Source: Candidatus Pseudomonas phytovorans (lineage in GTDB: Bacteria; Pseudomonadota; Gammaproteobacteria; Pseudomonadales; Pseudomonadaceae). Taken from it: DNA of 64,000 nucleotides. The stretch lies in NCBI GenBank assembly GCA_029202525.1, contig CP119325.1, positions 2,392,001 to 2,456,000 of the forward strand. Reading direction: 5' to 3'. Each line of letters starts with the position of its first letter. The stretch's first letter is position 1. Positions 33,212 to 40,591 of the stretch are shown piece after piece. A program made the position numbers and the translations under genes. The notes beneath the pieces were generated by a model. The model saw nothing but the letters and a program-made list of their open reading frames with translations. It made no database searches and was not told where the DNA came from.

Positions 33212-34165
33212 TTGAACAACGATCTGGAAGCGTTTCTCGATATGGTTGCAATGAACCCACAGGACCAGGCCATGCATCGGCTTGGCCCGGTGCAGGCGCG
33301 CACGAGTTTCGAGCTGGCCACGCAGCGTTTGCGCTGGCCAGCGCCGCAGGACCTGGCGCTCGATTCGTTGACCTGTACCGCTCGCGACGGTGTGGCTTTG
33401 CCGTTGCGCGTGTACAAACCTGCGCAGGCCGATGGCCGGCCACTGCCGGTGCTGGTGTATTTCCACGGCGGTGGCTTTGTTGTCGGTAGCCTGGATTCAC
33501 ATGATGGTGTGTGCCGTGAGCTGTGCGCACGATCAGGTTGTGCGGTGGTTTCGGTAGGTTATCGGCTGGCCCCCGAGCACCGCTTCCCAACGGCCTTCGA
33601 GGACGGCTGGGATGTGCTCGAAGCACTGCCAGTTGTGGCCCAGGCCCACGGCCTTGACCTGCAGCGGGTTGTGCTGGCGGGCGATAGCGTGGGCGCAACC
33701 CTGGCCACCGCTCTGGCCCTGCATGCCGCCTGGCAAGGCGAGGCTGCCGCGGTCCAGCCGATCGGGCAACTGTTGTGCTACCCGGTCACGGATGCGGGAG
33801 GCGTGTACGCCTCGCGTACCCTGTTCGGGGAGGGGTACCTGCTGGAGGATGAAACGCTTGAGTGGTTCTACGGCCTCTATGCCCGCGAACCCCAGGATCG
33901 TCACGACTGGCGTTTCTCTCCGTTGCGGGCCGAGAGCCTGAGCGGGGTCGCTCCCGCCATCGTCCTGTTGGCTGGCCTGGATCCGCTGCTGGATGAAGGA
34001 CAGGCTTACGCCGAGCGGTTGCAAGCATCCGGAGTGGGCGTGGATATCATCCTGGCACAGGACATGACCCATGACCTGTTGCGCATGATGTCGGTGACTG
34101 CAGAGGTTTCGGCGGTTTATGAGCAGTTGGTCGACAGGCTGAGTGTGCTGATCGCCAATGTCTGA
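33212..34165 (+). CDS. HSL-family alpha/beta hydrolase next to the thioesterase-less NRPS
   Basis: 317 residues, TTG start, chosen because AAGGA (33198-33202) is well placed and no better start lies near. It has the hallmarks of the hormone-sensitive-lipase (GDxG) esterase family: oxyanion motif HGGGF at 85-89, nucleophile motif GDSVG (Ser159), and acid and base candidates Asp257 (GLDPLL) and His287 (MTHDLL). No signal peptide is seen, so it should be cytoplasmic, where the NRPSs work. It is the only gene co-oriented with and just after the terminal NRPS, and a terminator follows. Chain release or proofreading from the last T domain is an inference from position; a general esterase is the alternative. 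Confidence 0.85.
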   Translation: MNNDLEAFLDMVAMNPQDQAMHRLGPVQARTSFELATQRLRWPAPQDLALDSLTCTARDGVALPLRVYKPAQADGRPLPVLVYFHGGGFVVGSLDSHDGVCRELCARSGCAVVSVGYRLAPEHRFPTAFEDGWDVLEALPVVAQAHGLDLQRVVLAGDSVGATLATALALHAAWQGEAAAVQPIGQLLCYPVTDAGGVYASRTLFGEGYLLEDETLEWFYGLYAREPQDRHDWRFSPLRAESLSGVAPAIVLLAGLDPLLDEGQAYAERLQASGVGVDIILAQDMTHDLLRMMSVTAEVSAVYEQLVDRLSVLIANV

Positions 34166-34171
34166 GTGATT

Positions 34172-34200
34172 CCCAGCCCGAAAGGGCTGGGTATTCTTCT
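34172..34200 (+). terminator. Intrinsic terminator after the hydrolase
   Basis: A perfect 8-bp stem, CCCAGCCC / GGGCTGGG, with a GAAA tetraloop, followed by TATTCTTCT. It lies 6 bases after the hydrolase stop. Confidence 0.7.
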
Positions 34201-34231
34201 GCAAGTGGTCTCGTATACGTCTTGAGGGCAA

Positions 34232-34275
34232 TACGCCCGCCACCTCCAAGCCATGGTTTGGAGGTGGCGGGCGTA
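34232..34275. terminator. Perfect 18-bp hairpin between convergent hydrolase and fpvA
   Basis: Bases 34232-34249 and 34258-34275 form a perfect 18-bp stem with an 8-base loop, 8 bases past the fpvA stop. Neither side has a clear T-run, so it could be a 3' end stabiliser or a block to read-through from either side. Confidence 0.55.
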
Positions 34276-34283
34276 GGGGCGGA

Positions 34284-36710
34284 TCAGTTTTCGTAGCGCA
34301 GGGTAATGGCGAAATTGCGCGGGGCGCCGAAGTAGTTGCCAGTGTTTTCACTGAAGATGGCGGTGTAGTACTTCTCGTCAAACACGTTGTTGAGGTTCAG
34401 CTGGACGCTGAAGTTGTGGTCGACGCGATAGTTGGCGTTCAGATCGACCAGGTTGTAGGCGCTCTGGGAAATGTTGTTCAGGTACAGCTTGCTCTGGTGA
34501 TAAATGCTGGCACCCACTCGCAACTGGTCCAGTTCACCCGGCAGCTGGTAGGTGGTAGCCGCCTTGAACAGGCGCTGAGGCGAGTTTTCCGTACCGTAGG
34601 TATCACCCTTGTCAGGGCCGGCAACGTATTTGGGGTGGCTGTAGGTGTAACCCGCGGAGGCATTCCAGCCCGGCGTCAGCTCACCCGACACTTCAGCATC
34701 GAAACCGCGGTTGCGTACCTTGGCGCCTTCGGTATAGCAGCGTGCATCGCGGTTCGGCCCGCAGACACGACCTGCTTCGGGAATGACCTGAGGCAAGCCT
34801 GTCAGATCCACCTGGAACAGCGCAAGAGAGGCGTTTAGCCTGCCGTCGAACAGCTCGTTCTTCAGGCCGATCTCGTAGTTGCTACCCGTCGTGGGGGCGA
34901 GCGGCTTGTTGTCGACATTGTAGTTGCTTTGCAGTTTGTAGATTTCAGTGTAACTGGCGTACACCGATGTCTGATCGGTGATGTCATAGACGATGCCGCC
35001 GTACGGAATGACCTTGCGGTCTTCCTTGAAACCGTCGGTTTCCCAGGGTCCCTGGGTATCGTAATCGACCCAGCTCAAGCGGCTGCCGAGGATTACGTGG
35101 AGGTCATCGGTAGGGTTGAGGCGGGTAGCCGCGTAGATCCCTTTGTCCTTGCGCACATGGTGGCTGGCTGTGAGATCGCCGACTATTTCCGGTTTGGGGA
35201 ATTGCGATGAGTCGAAGTCGAGGACGTCGACGATGGGGAAGATGGCCGGTGAGCCGGTCACGTACTGCAGGCGATCGCGGCGCATGCTTGTCCCCACGAC
35301 CACTTCATGCTTCTGGCCCATCAGGTGGAATGCACCGTTCAGCGCTGCGTCCAGGTTGAACTGCTCGTCATCGTATCTGGCGCTGTTGGGGTAGTACTGC
35401 ATCGTCGAGTCGGTCTCGCCGGTGTGATAGCCAACCTGTGCCAGAAAGTCCGCGTTGGACCAGATGAGATTGGTCGCGACGGTGAGGTTCCAGTCTTCGT
35501 TGAACGTGTGTTTGATATCGGCGAAGACGTTGCGGTTCAGCTTGTCCAGATACGCCCATTTGCCAGCCAGGGAGGTCGAGCGGGAGAAGTCGTAAAAACT
35601 TCCGTCCTGGTGGGTCGGCAATCCGCCCCAGTCATAGCCGTTGTTGTTGTCCTGCTGCAGCGACCCACCGACGGTCAAGGTGGTCGAGTCACTCAGGTCC
35701 GCTTCGCCGATTGCATAGAACAGCTGGTTTTCCTTGCCGGCGTAGTCCTGGTAGTTGTTGCGGTTGTTGTACATCAGTACCGTCCGGCCACGCAGGGTAC
35801 CTTCGGCATTCAATGGGCCGCCGATATCCAGCTGGGTCCGGTAGTTATCCCACGAACCTGCGCCTATCTCGGCCTTGAGCTGATACTCCCGGGTGGGCCG
35901 TTTGCGCACCATGTTGATGGCTGCCGACGGGTTCCCCGCACCCTGCAGCAGCCCATTGGCGCCGCGCACGATCTCGACCCGGTCGTACATGGCCATGTTG
36001 TTCACGGACATGACGTCCATCGAGAAGCTTTCAGTCACGCTTGTCGGCAGGCCGTCGACCTGCAGGTCGTCCACCTGGAAGCCTCGCGAGTAATACAGCG
36101 GGCGCTCAGTGCCGAAACCCTTGACGGTGTTGATCCCTGTCGCGGCCATGGCCACGTCTTCCAGGGACTGCATGTTCTGGTCGTCCATCTGCTGGCGGGT
36201 GACAACGCTGACCGACTGGGGCGTTTCGCGGGGTGACAGCCCCAGCCTGGTCGCGGTGCTGGTCACGCCGGTGGTATACGACCCGGTGTTTTCCGTGGTT
36301 GCGCCCAATGTAGCGGACTGGACGTTGGTGGCATCGAGGAGCATTGCGCTGTCATCTTCGTAGGCCGCCTGCAAGGTCAGGGTATTGTCGCGCAACTGAT
36401 AGCGCAGGCCACTGTCCCGGAACAGCACGCGTACTGCTTCATCCAGGCTGTAACGGCCGTTCAACGCACCTGAGCGCAGGTTCTGCACGGCGCCAGGTTC
36501 ATACAGCACCTGCACGCCGGTCTTCTCGGCAAATGCCTGCAGTGCCGAGCTCATTGGCTGTGCAGGGATATTCAAAGTCAGTTGCTGCGCTTGCGCCTGG
36601 GCGGCCAGCGGCAGGGCCAGGCTCAGGGCCAGTGCCGGCAGCTGTGCGTTGAAAGCGCGTCGAAGGCCAAGCGCCTTGGTCAAATGATTCAATCGAAGGT
36701 GGGTGGGCAT
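34284..36710 (-). CDS. fpvA: Ferripyoverdine TonB-dependent receptor with STN signalling domain
   Basis: 808 residues. The ATG at 36710 is chosen because a signal peptide (ALALSLALPLAAQAQA) follows it; the frame stays open 67 codons further upstream with no export-like sequence. Order: signal peptide, STN domain (about 43-110, from LTLNIPAQPMSSAL), plug (RETPQSVSVVTRQQMDDQ), 22-strand-type beta barrel ending FAITLRYEN with the usual aromatic-rich C-terminal strand. It imports ferripyoverdine across the outer membrane with TonB energy. The STN domain implies cell-surface signalling to an anti-sigma/ECF pair. It lies 118 bases downstream of pvdE on the same strand. I see no PvdS-type box in that gap. 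That the ligand is the pyoverdine made here is inferred from location. Confidence 0.93.
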   Translation of the reverse strand: MPTHLRLNHLTKALGLRRAFNAQLPALALSLALPLAAQAQAQQLTLNIPAQPMSSALQAFAEKTGVQVLYEPGAVQNLRSGALNGRYSLDEAVRVLFRDSGLRYQLRDNTLTLQAAYEDDSAMLLDATNVQSATLGATTENTGSYTTGVTSTATRLGLSPRETPQSVSVVTRQQMDDQNMQSLEDVAMAATGINTVKGFGTERPLYYSRGFQVDDLQVDGLPTSVTESFSMDVMSVNNMAMYDRVEIVRGANGLLQGAGNPSAAINMVRKRPTREYQLKAEIGAGSWDNYRTQLDIGGPLNAEGTLRGRTVLMYNNRNNYQDYAGKENQLFYAIGEADLSDSTTLTVGGSLQQDNNNGYDWGGLPTHQDGSFYDFSRSTSLAGKWAYLDKLNRNVFADIKHTFNEDWNLTVATNLIWSNADFLAQVGYHTGETDSTMQYYPNSARYDDEQFNLDAALNGAFHLMGQKHEVVVGTSMRRDRLQYVTGSPAIFPIVDVLDFDSSQFPKPEIVGDLTASHHVRKDKGIYAATRLNPTDDLHVILGSRLSWVDYDTQGPWETDGFKEDRKVIPYGGIVYDITDQTSVYASYTEIYKLQSNYNVDNKPLAPTTGSNYEIGLKNELFDGRLNASLALFQVDLTGLPQVIPEAGRVCGPNRDARCYTEGAKVRNRGFDAEVSGELTPGWNASAGYTYSHPKYVAGPDKGDTYGTENSPQRLFKAATTYQLPGELDQLRVGASIYHQSKLYLNNISQSAYNLVDLNANYRVDHNFSVQLNLNNVFDEKYYTAIFSENTGNYFGAPRNFAITLRYEN

Positions 36711-36828
36711 TTCGGTGCTCGTTGTAGACGTTGAGTGGGTAGGCTGGGCAGATCTTTTTTTATGTTGACTACGGGTATGACGCACGGTCGGTGAAAAACC
36801 GGAATGCAAATATTTCTCTTTTATTGCA

Positions 36829-38478
36829 TCAGGCGACGCACGCCTCGACCACCACTTTCCCGGCCTCCATGCGCACCAGTTGGTCGGCGACATCGAAGTA
36901 GCGGTCATCATGGCTGATGACGATGATTGTCTTGCCCAGGCGCTTCAGCTCGGGCAGCAGCTCGGTGTAGAAGATGCGGCGGAATGTCGGGTCCTGGTCG
37001 GCGGCCCATTCATCGAACACCAGTACCGGGCGCTCTTCGAGCCAGGCGTTGATCAACGCCAGGCGCTTGCGTTGCCCGGTCGACAGGTCGGTGGTGGTGA
37101 AACTGCCGTCGCGGATGCTGACCTTGTGGGCGATTTCCAGCCTCTGGAGATAGGTTTCAGCGCTTTCCGGCACCTGCTGGGCCCCCAGGAAGGGGTCGTC
37201 GAACAGGTAGTAATCGGCAAAGATGGTGGTGAAGAGCTGGCGATAATCATCACGGTTGAGGGCAGTAATGGGCTGGTCGTTGATGCGTATCTCGCCTTTT
37301 TGCGGCGTGTACAGACCTAGCAGCAACTTGATCAAGGTGGTCTTGCCACAGCCGTTTTCGCCGACGATGAAAACGATGTCACCCTGGCTGACCTGCAGGT
37401 TCACCGGCCCCAGGGTGAACGGCACATTGTCGTCGACCGGCGGGAAGGCAAAGCGCACGTCATGCAGTTCTAGGGTGCGCAGGACGGGCAACTGGCTGGC
37501 CTTGTCCTCTAGCAGCAAATGCGGCTCCGGGGAGGAGAACTGTTCGGACAGCTCGGCAATCCGGCGGAAGGCGATCTGGGCCCGGCTGACAATAGGCAAC
37601 GTCCCTATCAGGTATTCGAGCGGGCCTTTCATGTACAGCAACACCAGCACGAATCCGCTCATCACTGCCTTGTCGCCGCTAGGCCACAAGGATTGCAGGG
37701 CAAGCGCCAAGCCGATGACCACGAAGAACAGCATGGAGCCGAAGGTCTTGGCGATGACAAAGGTATTGATGGAGCGGATCTGGATATCGCGGATCAGGTC
37801 GGCCGTTCCCTGGATATTGCGGCTGAACATGCGCTGGCGGCGCGCGCGGTGGATGCGTAACTCCTTGGCGCCTCCGGCGATCGCATTGTAGTGCCGCTGC
37901 AGTTCATCTTCGGCATCGCGTGCCGCGACGAACCCTCGAATGCCTTTGGACCTGGCGATGTACTGGACTACGGAGCCGATTGCGATGGCAGCCAGCATTA
38001 GCAGGAACATCGGCAAAGACAGCATCGCCAGGTAGCCCAGGCAGCCCAGGGTGACGGTCAGGGCGATCGCCAGTGGCGCGAAGGCGAATGCAAAATCGCT
38101 GATGGTGTCGACGTCGTGGGTCAGCACCGGGATCAGCCGATGGCTGCGATAGCGTTCGATCTGCTCGATGGGGGCAGACAGCACTTTCTCGCCCAGCTCC
38201 TTGCGCAGGGCGGCGATGATGTTCTGGCCTACCCGGTTGCTGCCGATGTCGGAGAGCACCGAGCTGGTCAGGGCCACCAGGCACAGCCCGGCGAAGCCCC
38301 AGACCACGCCTTGGGTCAGGCCGGTTTCGTTGTGCAGGGCCTGGTTGATGGTGGCCAGCAGGAAGGTGATGCTGAGGCCGCCGACCATGCCCAGGATGAC
38401 GGAAAGCGCGACGGTGTATTTGAACGGCTTGAGCAGGGCGAAGAGGTCCTGCACGGCGCCGCGGTTGGGCTGGGACAT
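36829..38478 (-). CDS. pvdE: Pyoverdine precursor ABC exporter (fused permease-ATPase)
   Basis: 549 residues; AGGAG precedes the ATG. The N-terminal half has about six membrane segments (from KYTVALSVILGMVGGLSITF's region, residues ~20-40, to ~290). The ATPase half has Walker A GENGCGKTT (~371), signature LSTGQRKRL and Walker B-like VLVFDEWAADQD, followed by the switch His in VISHDD. This fits the cyclic-peptide exporter family. In pseudomonads PvdE moves the acylated ferribactin precursor into the periplasm for maturation. A PvdS-type box lies 78 bases before the start. Confidence 0.95.
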   Translation of the reverse strand: MSQPNRGAVQDLFALLKPFKYTVALSVILGMVGGLSITFLLATINQALHNETGLTQGVVWGFAGLCLVALTSSVLSDIGSNRVGQNIIAALRKELGEKVLSAPIEQIERYRSHRLIPVLTHDVDTISDFAFAFAPLAIALTVTLGCLGYLAMLSLPMFLLMLAAIAIGSVVQYIARSKGIRGFVAARDAEDELQRHYNAIAGGAKELRIHRARRQRMFSRNIQGTADLIRDIQIRSINTFVIAKTFGSMLFFVVIGLALALQSLWPSGDKAVMSGFVLVLLYMKGPLEYLIGTLPIVSRAQIAFRRIAELSEQFSSPEPHLLLEDKASQLPVLRTLELHDVRFAFPPVDDNVPFTLGPVNLQVSQGDIVFIVGENGCGKTTLIKLLLGLYTPQKGEIRINDQPITALNRDDYRQLFTTIFADYYLFDDPFLGAQQVPESAETYLQRLEIAHKVSIRDGSFTTTDLSTGQRKRLALINAWLEERPVLVFDEWAADQDPTFRRIFYTELLPELKRLGKTIIVISHDDRYFDVADQLVRMEAGKVVVEACVA

Positions 38479-38555
38479 GATGTGCTCCTGAGTAGATCAG
38501 CCGACGCTGGCGGGGGAGCAGCGCCTTGCATGCGCTGCTATTGGGTAGGTGTTAA

Positions 38556-38579
38556 ACGAAGCCGCAGGGGGGCGATTTA
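38556..38579 (-). promoter_or_regulatory. PvdS-type promoter box of pvdE
   Basis: On the minus strand the sequence reads TAAAT, 16 bases, CGT, with flanking C before and TT after (CTAAAT-N16-CGTTT). This is the 'iron starvation' box recognised by PvdS-class sigma factors. It lies in the gap between ptaA and pvdE and points to pvdE. Confidence 0.85.
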
Positions 38580-38590
38580 GGCGGCTGTTC

Positions 38591-39694
38591 TCAGCCGTGC
38601 ATGACGTCAATAAACGCCTTCAGGAAGGCCTGCATCTGCTCAGGCGTGCCGACACTGACACGCATCCACTGCGGCCATGCCTCAAACACCCGTCCTACCC
38701 GGATTCGCTGTTGTGCGAGTGCTTCAATCACGGGTTTGGCAGGCCGACCCAGGTCGATCATGAAGCAGTTGGCCTGGGCGTCGGTGCAGCGGTACCCTGC
38801 CTTTTGCAGGGCCTCGGTGGTGCTGTGCAGAACGCGTCGGTTGATGCGTTTGCGTTCCTCGACCAGGCTTTGCTGTTGCAGGCTGGCGATGCCGCCCATG
38901 GCGGCGGCAAGCGGCACGAAGTTGTAGCCGTTCAGGCGTTGCAGGCCCTGGAGCAATGCCGGTTTGCCGATTGCCAGCCCCAGGCGGGCACCTGCCATGC
39001 CATAGAGCTTGGAGAAGGTCCGCAGCACAAGGACGTTGTCATGGCTGACCGCCAGGTCCAGGCAGGAAGGCGCGTCGGAAAAGTGGATGTAGGCTTCATC
39101 GATGATCGCCAGGCTGCCTGCCGGCTTGTGGCTGACCAGGTGCTCGATGTCGGCGCGGGGCGTGAGTGTGCCGGTGGGGTTGTTCGGGTTGCACAGGTAC
39201 AGCACCCCGGGCTGCGGCTGGGCGGCAAGCATGCCGCGTACGTCATGAGCGTGACGGGCATCGAGCGGCACCTCGTGCACGGTCGCGCCGACCGCTCTGG
39301 CGCCATTGGCCACCGAATCGTAGGTCGGCGCGGCGGTGACCACACTGCGCTGTTCGGCGTGACGCGCCAGGGCGTACTGCAATGGCGAGCGCGAGCCGCA
39401 GAACACGGCCACATGGTCTTCGGGCACCTGATGCTGGCTGGCAAACAGCGCGCCCAGGCGATATTCATGTTCCGGAAAGTAATGCCCGCTCTGGCGCGTA
39501 CCCAGGTTCATCGCTTCTAGCGCCGCAGGGCAGGGGCCATACGGGCTCTCGTTGTAGTCCAGGCGGATGATGTCGTCGTCCACCTTGGGGGTGCTCGTTG
39601 CGCCCGCCGCCCAGACGGGCATGGCGGGTATGGCGGGTGCCAGGCCGGTCAAGGTGGCTGCAGCTACGAAACGGCGTCTGCTCAAAGCGGACAT
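38591..39694 (-). CDS. ptaA: Tat-exported HisC-like periplasmic transaminase of pyoverdine maturation
   Basis: 367 residues from the ATG at 39694, with AGGGAG at good spacing (a GTG at 39700 would overlap it). The N-terminus is a twin-arginine signal (SRRRFVAAATLTGLAPA). The rest is a class I/II PLP aminotransferase like HisC: LDYNESPYGP, NPNNPTGT, IIDEAYIHF and the PLP lysine in TFSKLYGMAGARLG. This matches PtaA of P. fluorescens, which converts the side-chain glutamate on the chromophore to alpha-ketoglutarate. The other periplasmic enzyme, PvdN, has a different (class V) fold, so I do not use that name although some annotations may. Last gene of the pvdM-pvdO-ptaA operon, 21 bases after pvdO. 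Confidence 0.85.
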   Translation of the reverse strand: MSALSRRRFVAAATLTGLAPAIPAMPVWAAGATSTPKVDDDIIRLDYNESPYGPCPAALEAMNLGTRQSGHYFPEHEYRLGALFASQHQVPEDHVAVFCGSRSPLQYALARHAEQRSVVTAAPTYDSVANGARAVGATVHEVPLDARHAHDVRGMLAAQPQPGVLYLCNPNNPTGTLTPRADIEHLVSHKPAGSLAIIDEAYIHFSDAPSCLDLAVSHDNVLVLRTFSKLYGMAGARLGLAIGKPALLQGLQRLNGYNFVPLAAAMGGIASLQQQSLVEERKRINRRVLHSTTEALQKAGYRCTDAQANCFMIDLGRPAKPVIEALAQQRIRVGRVFEAWPQWMRVSVGTPEQMQAFLKAFIDVMHG

Positions 39695-39715
39695 GGTCAC
39701 TCTCCCTGTGGAATG

Positions 39716-40591
39716 TCAGTTGTGTTCACCGTCCTGGAGCGCACGGGCTACACGGAAGCTCAGCCAGTCACCGCGCACGTCGGGTTCGCGCTCGTTGCGG
39801 TTGCCCGAGCGGGAGAAGATGGGCGGCTCCAGGTAGTCGTTGCCGCGGATCTGCCGGTGCGTGCAGGTGCCGCCGGTAGTCCAGGCGCTGCCGTCGGTGG
39901 GTGCGCCGACATAATCGGTATGCCAGCAGTCTTCGACCCACTCGTAGACATTGCCATGGGTGTCGTACACGCCGAATGCATTGGCCGGGAAGCTGCCGAC
40001 CGGTGCCGTGTAGGTGAAGCCGTCACGGGGCCCGTAGGTATTGGCATGCTTGCTGATCTGGTATTCGCCTTCCTCGTCGAAGGGGAACGGGAAGGGGCCG
40101 GTAGAGCCGGCGCGGCCCGCATACTCGCGTTCGGCCTCGCTGACCATGCGGTAGGGTTTGCCGGTCTTCTTCGCGAGCCAGCCGATGTAGCCGCGCGCTT
40201 CATCCCAGGTCATGCACACTGCAGGCTGGGTCGGGCCTTGCGGGTAGCTGGGCTTGCCGTTCTTGCACAGGCGGCCCGGGCGGTCGTCGCCGTCGGGCAG
40301 CACGGTATGGGTGTCCTTGGCATAGGCCTGCCATTGCCCTGCGGTCACATGGAAGCGGCTCATGGCGAAGGGCTTGGCGAATGTCACGGTGTGCAACGGG
40401 CCTTCGTCGTCCTGTTTGCCCAGCTCGTCATCGGGGGTGCCCATCACGTAGCTGCCGGCGGGCAGCACGACCATTTCCGGGCAATCCTTGCAGTCTTTGA
40501 ACACCTTGCCCGGTGCAGCCGGGTCGGCAGCGAGGGCGTCGAGCGACAGCGAGAGGCAGCCGAGGGCAATCAGTGAGGTCAGCCGTTTCAT
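39716..40591 (-). CDS. pvdO: FGE/sulfatase-modifying-factor family pyoverdine maturation protein
   Basis: 291 residues. The ATG at 40591 overlaps the pvdM stop (ATGA) and is preceded by AAGGAA. The open frame runs further upstream, but only this start gives a signal peptide (MKRLTSLIALGCLSLSLDAL). The mature part is a formylglycine-generating-enzyme-type domain: GSYVMGTPDDELG, RMVSEAEREYAGRAG, FGVYDTHGNVYEWVEDCW and a C-terminal FRVARAL. PvdO acts in the periplasm and is needed to finish the fluorescent chromophore from dihydropyoverdine in P. aeruginosa and P. fluorescens. The placement between pvdM and ptaA supports this. Confidence 0.92.
   Translation of the reverse strand: MKRLTSLIALGCLSLSLDALAADPAAPGKVFKDCKDCPEMVVLPAGSYVMGTPDDELGKQDDEGPLHTVTFAKPFAMSRFHVTAGQWQAYAKDTHTVLPDGDDRPGRLCKNGKPSYPQGPTQPAVCMTWDEARGYIGWLAKKTGKPYRMVSEAEREYAGRAGSTGPFPFPFDEEGEYQISKHANTYGPRDGFTYTAPVGSFPANAFGVYDTHGNVYEWVEDCWHTDYVGAPTDGSAWTTGGTCTHRQIRGNDYLEPPIFSRSGNRNEREPDVRGDWLSFRVARALQDGEHN

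Noticed and set aside
35307..36236. 309-codon plus-strand open frame opposite fpvA
   Set aside because: Antisense to the receptor barrel; no signal, motif or ribosome site.
36740..36828. Possible Fur box or PvdS box before fpvA
   Set aside because: AT-rich words such as GAAATATTTGCATTC occur, but neither the TAAAT-N16-CGT spacing nor a convincing Fur repeat is found.
38591..39694. Name PvdN for the aminotransferase
   Set aside because: PvdN is a class V (cysteine-desulfurase-like) PLP enzyme; the motifs here are those of a HisC-like class I/II enzyme, i.e. PtaA.
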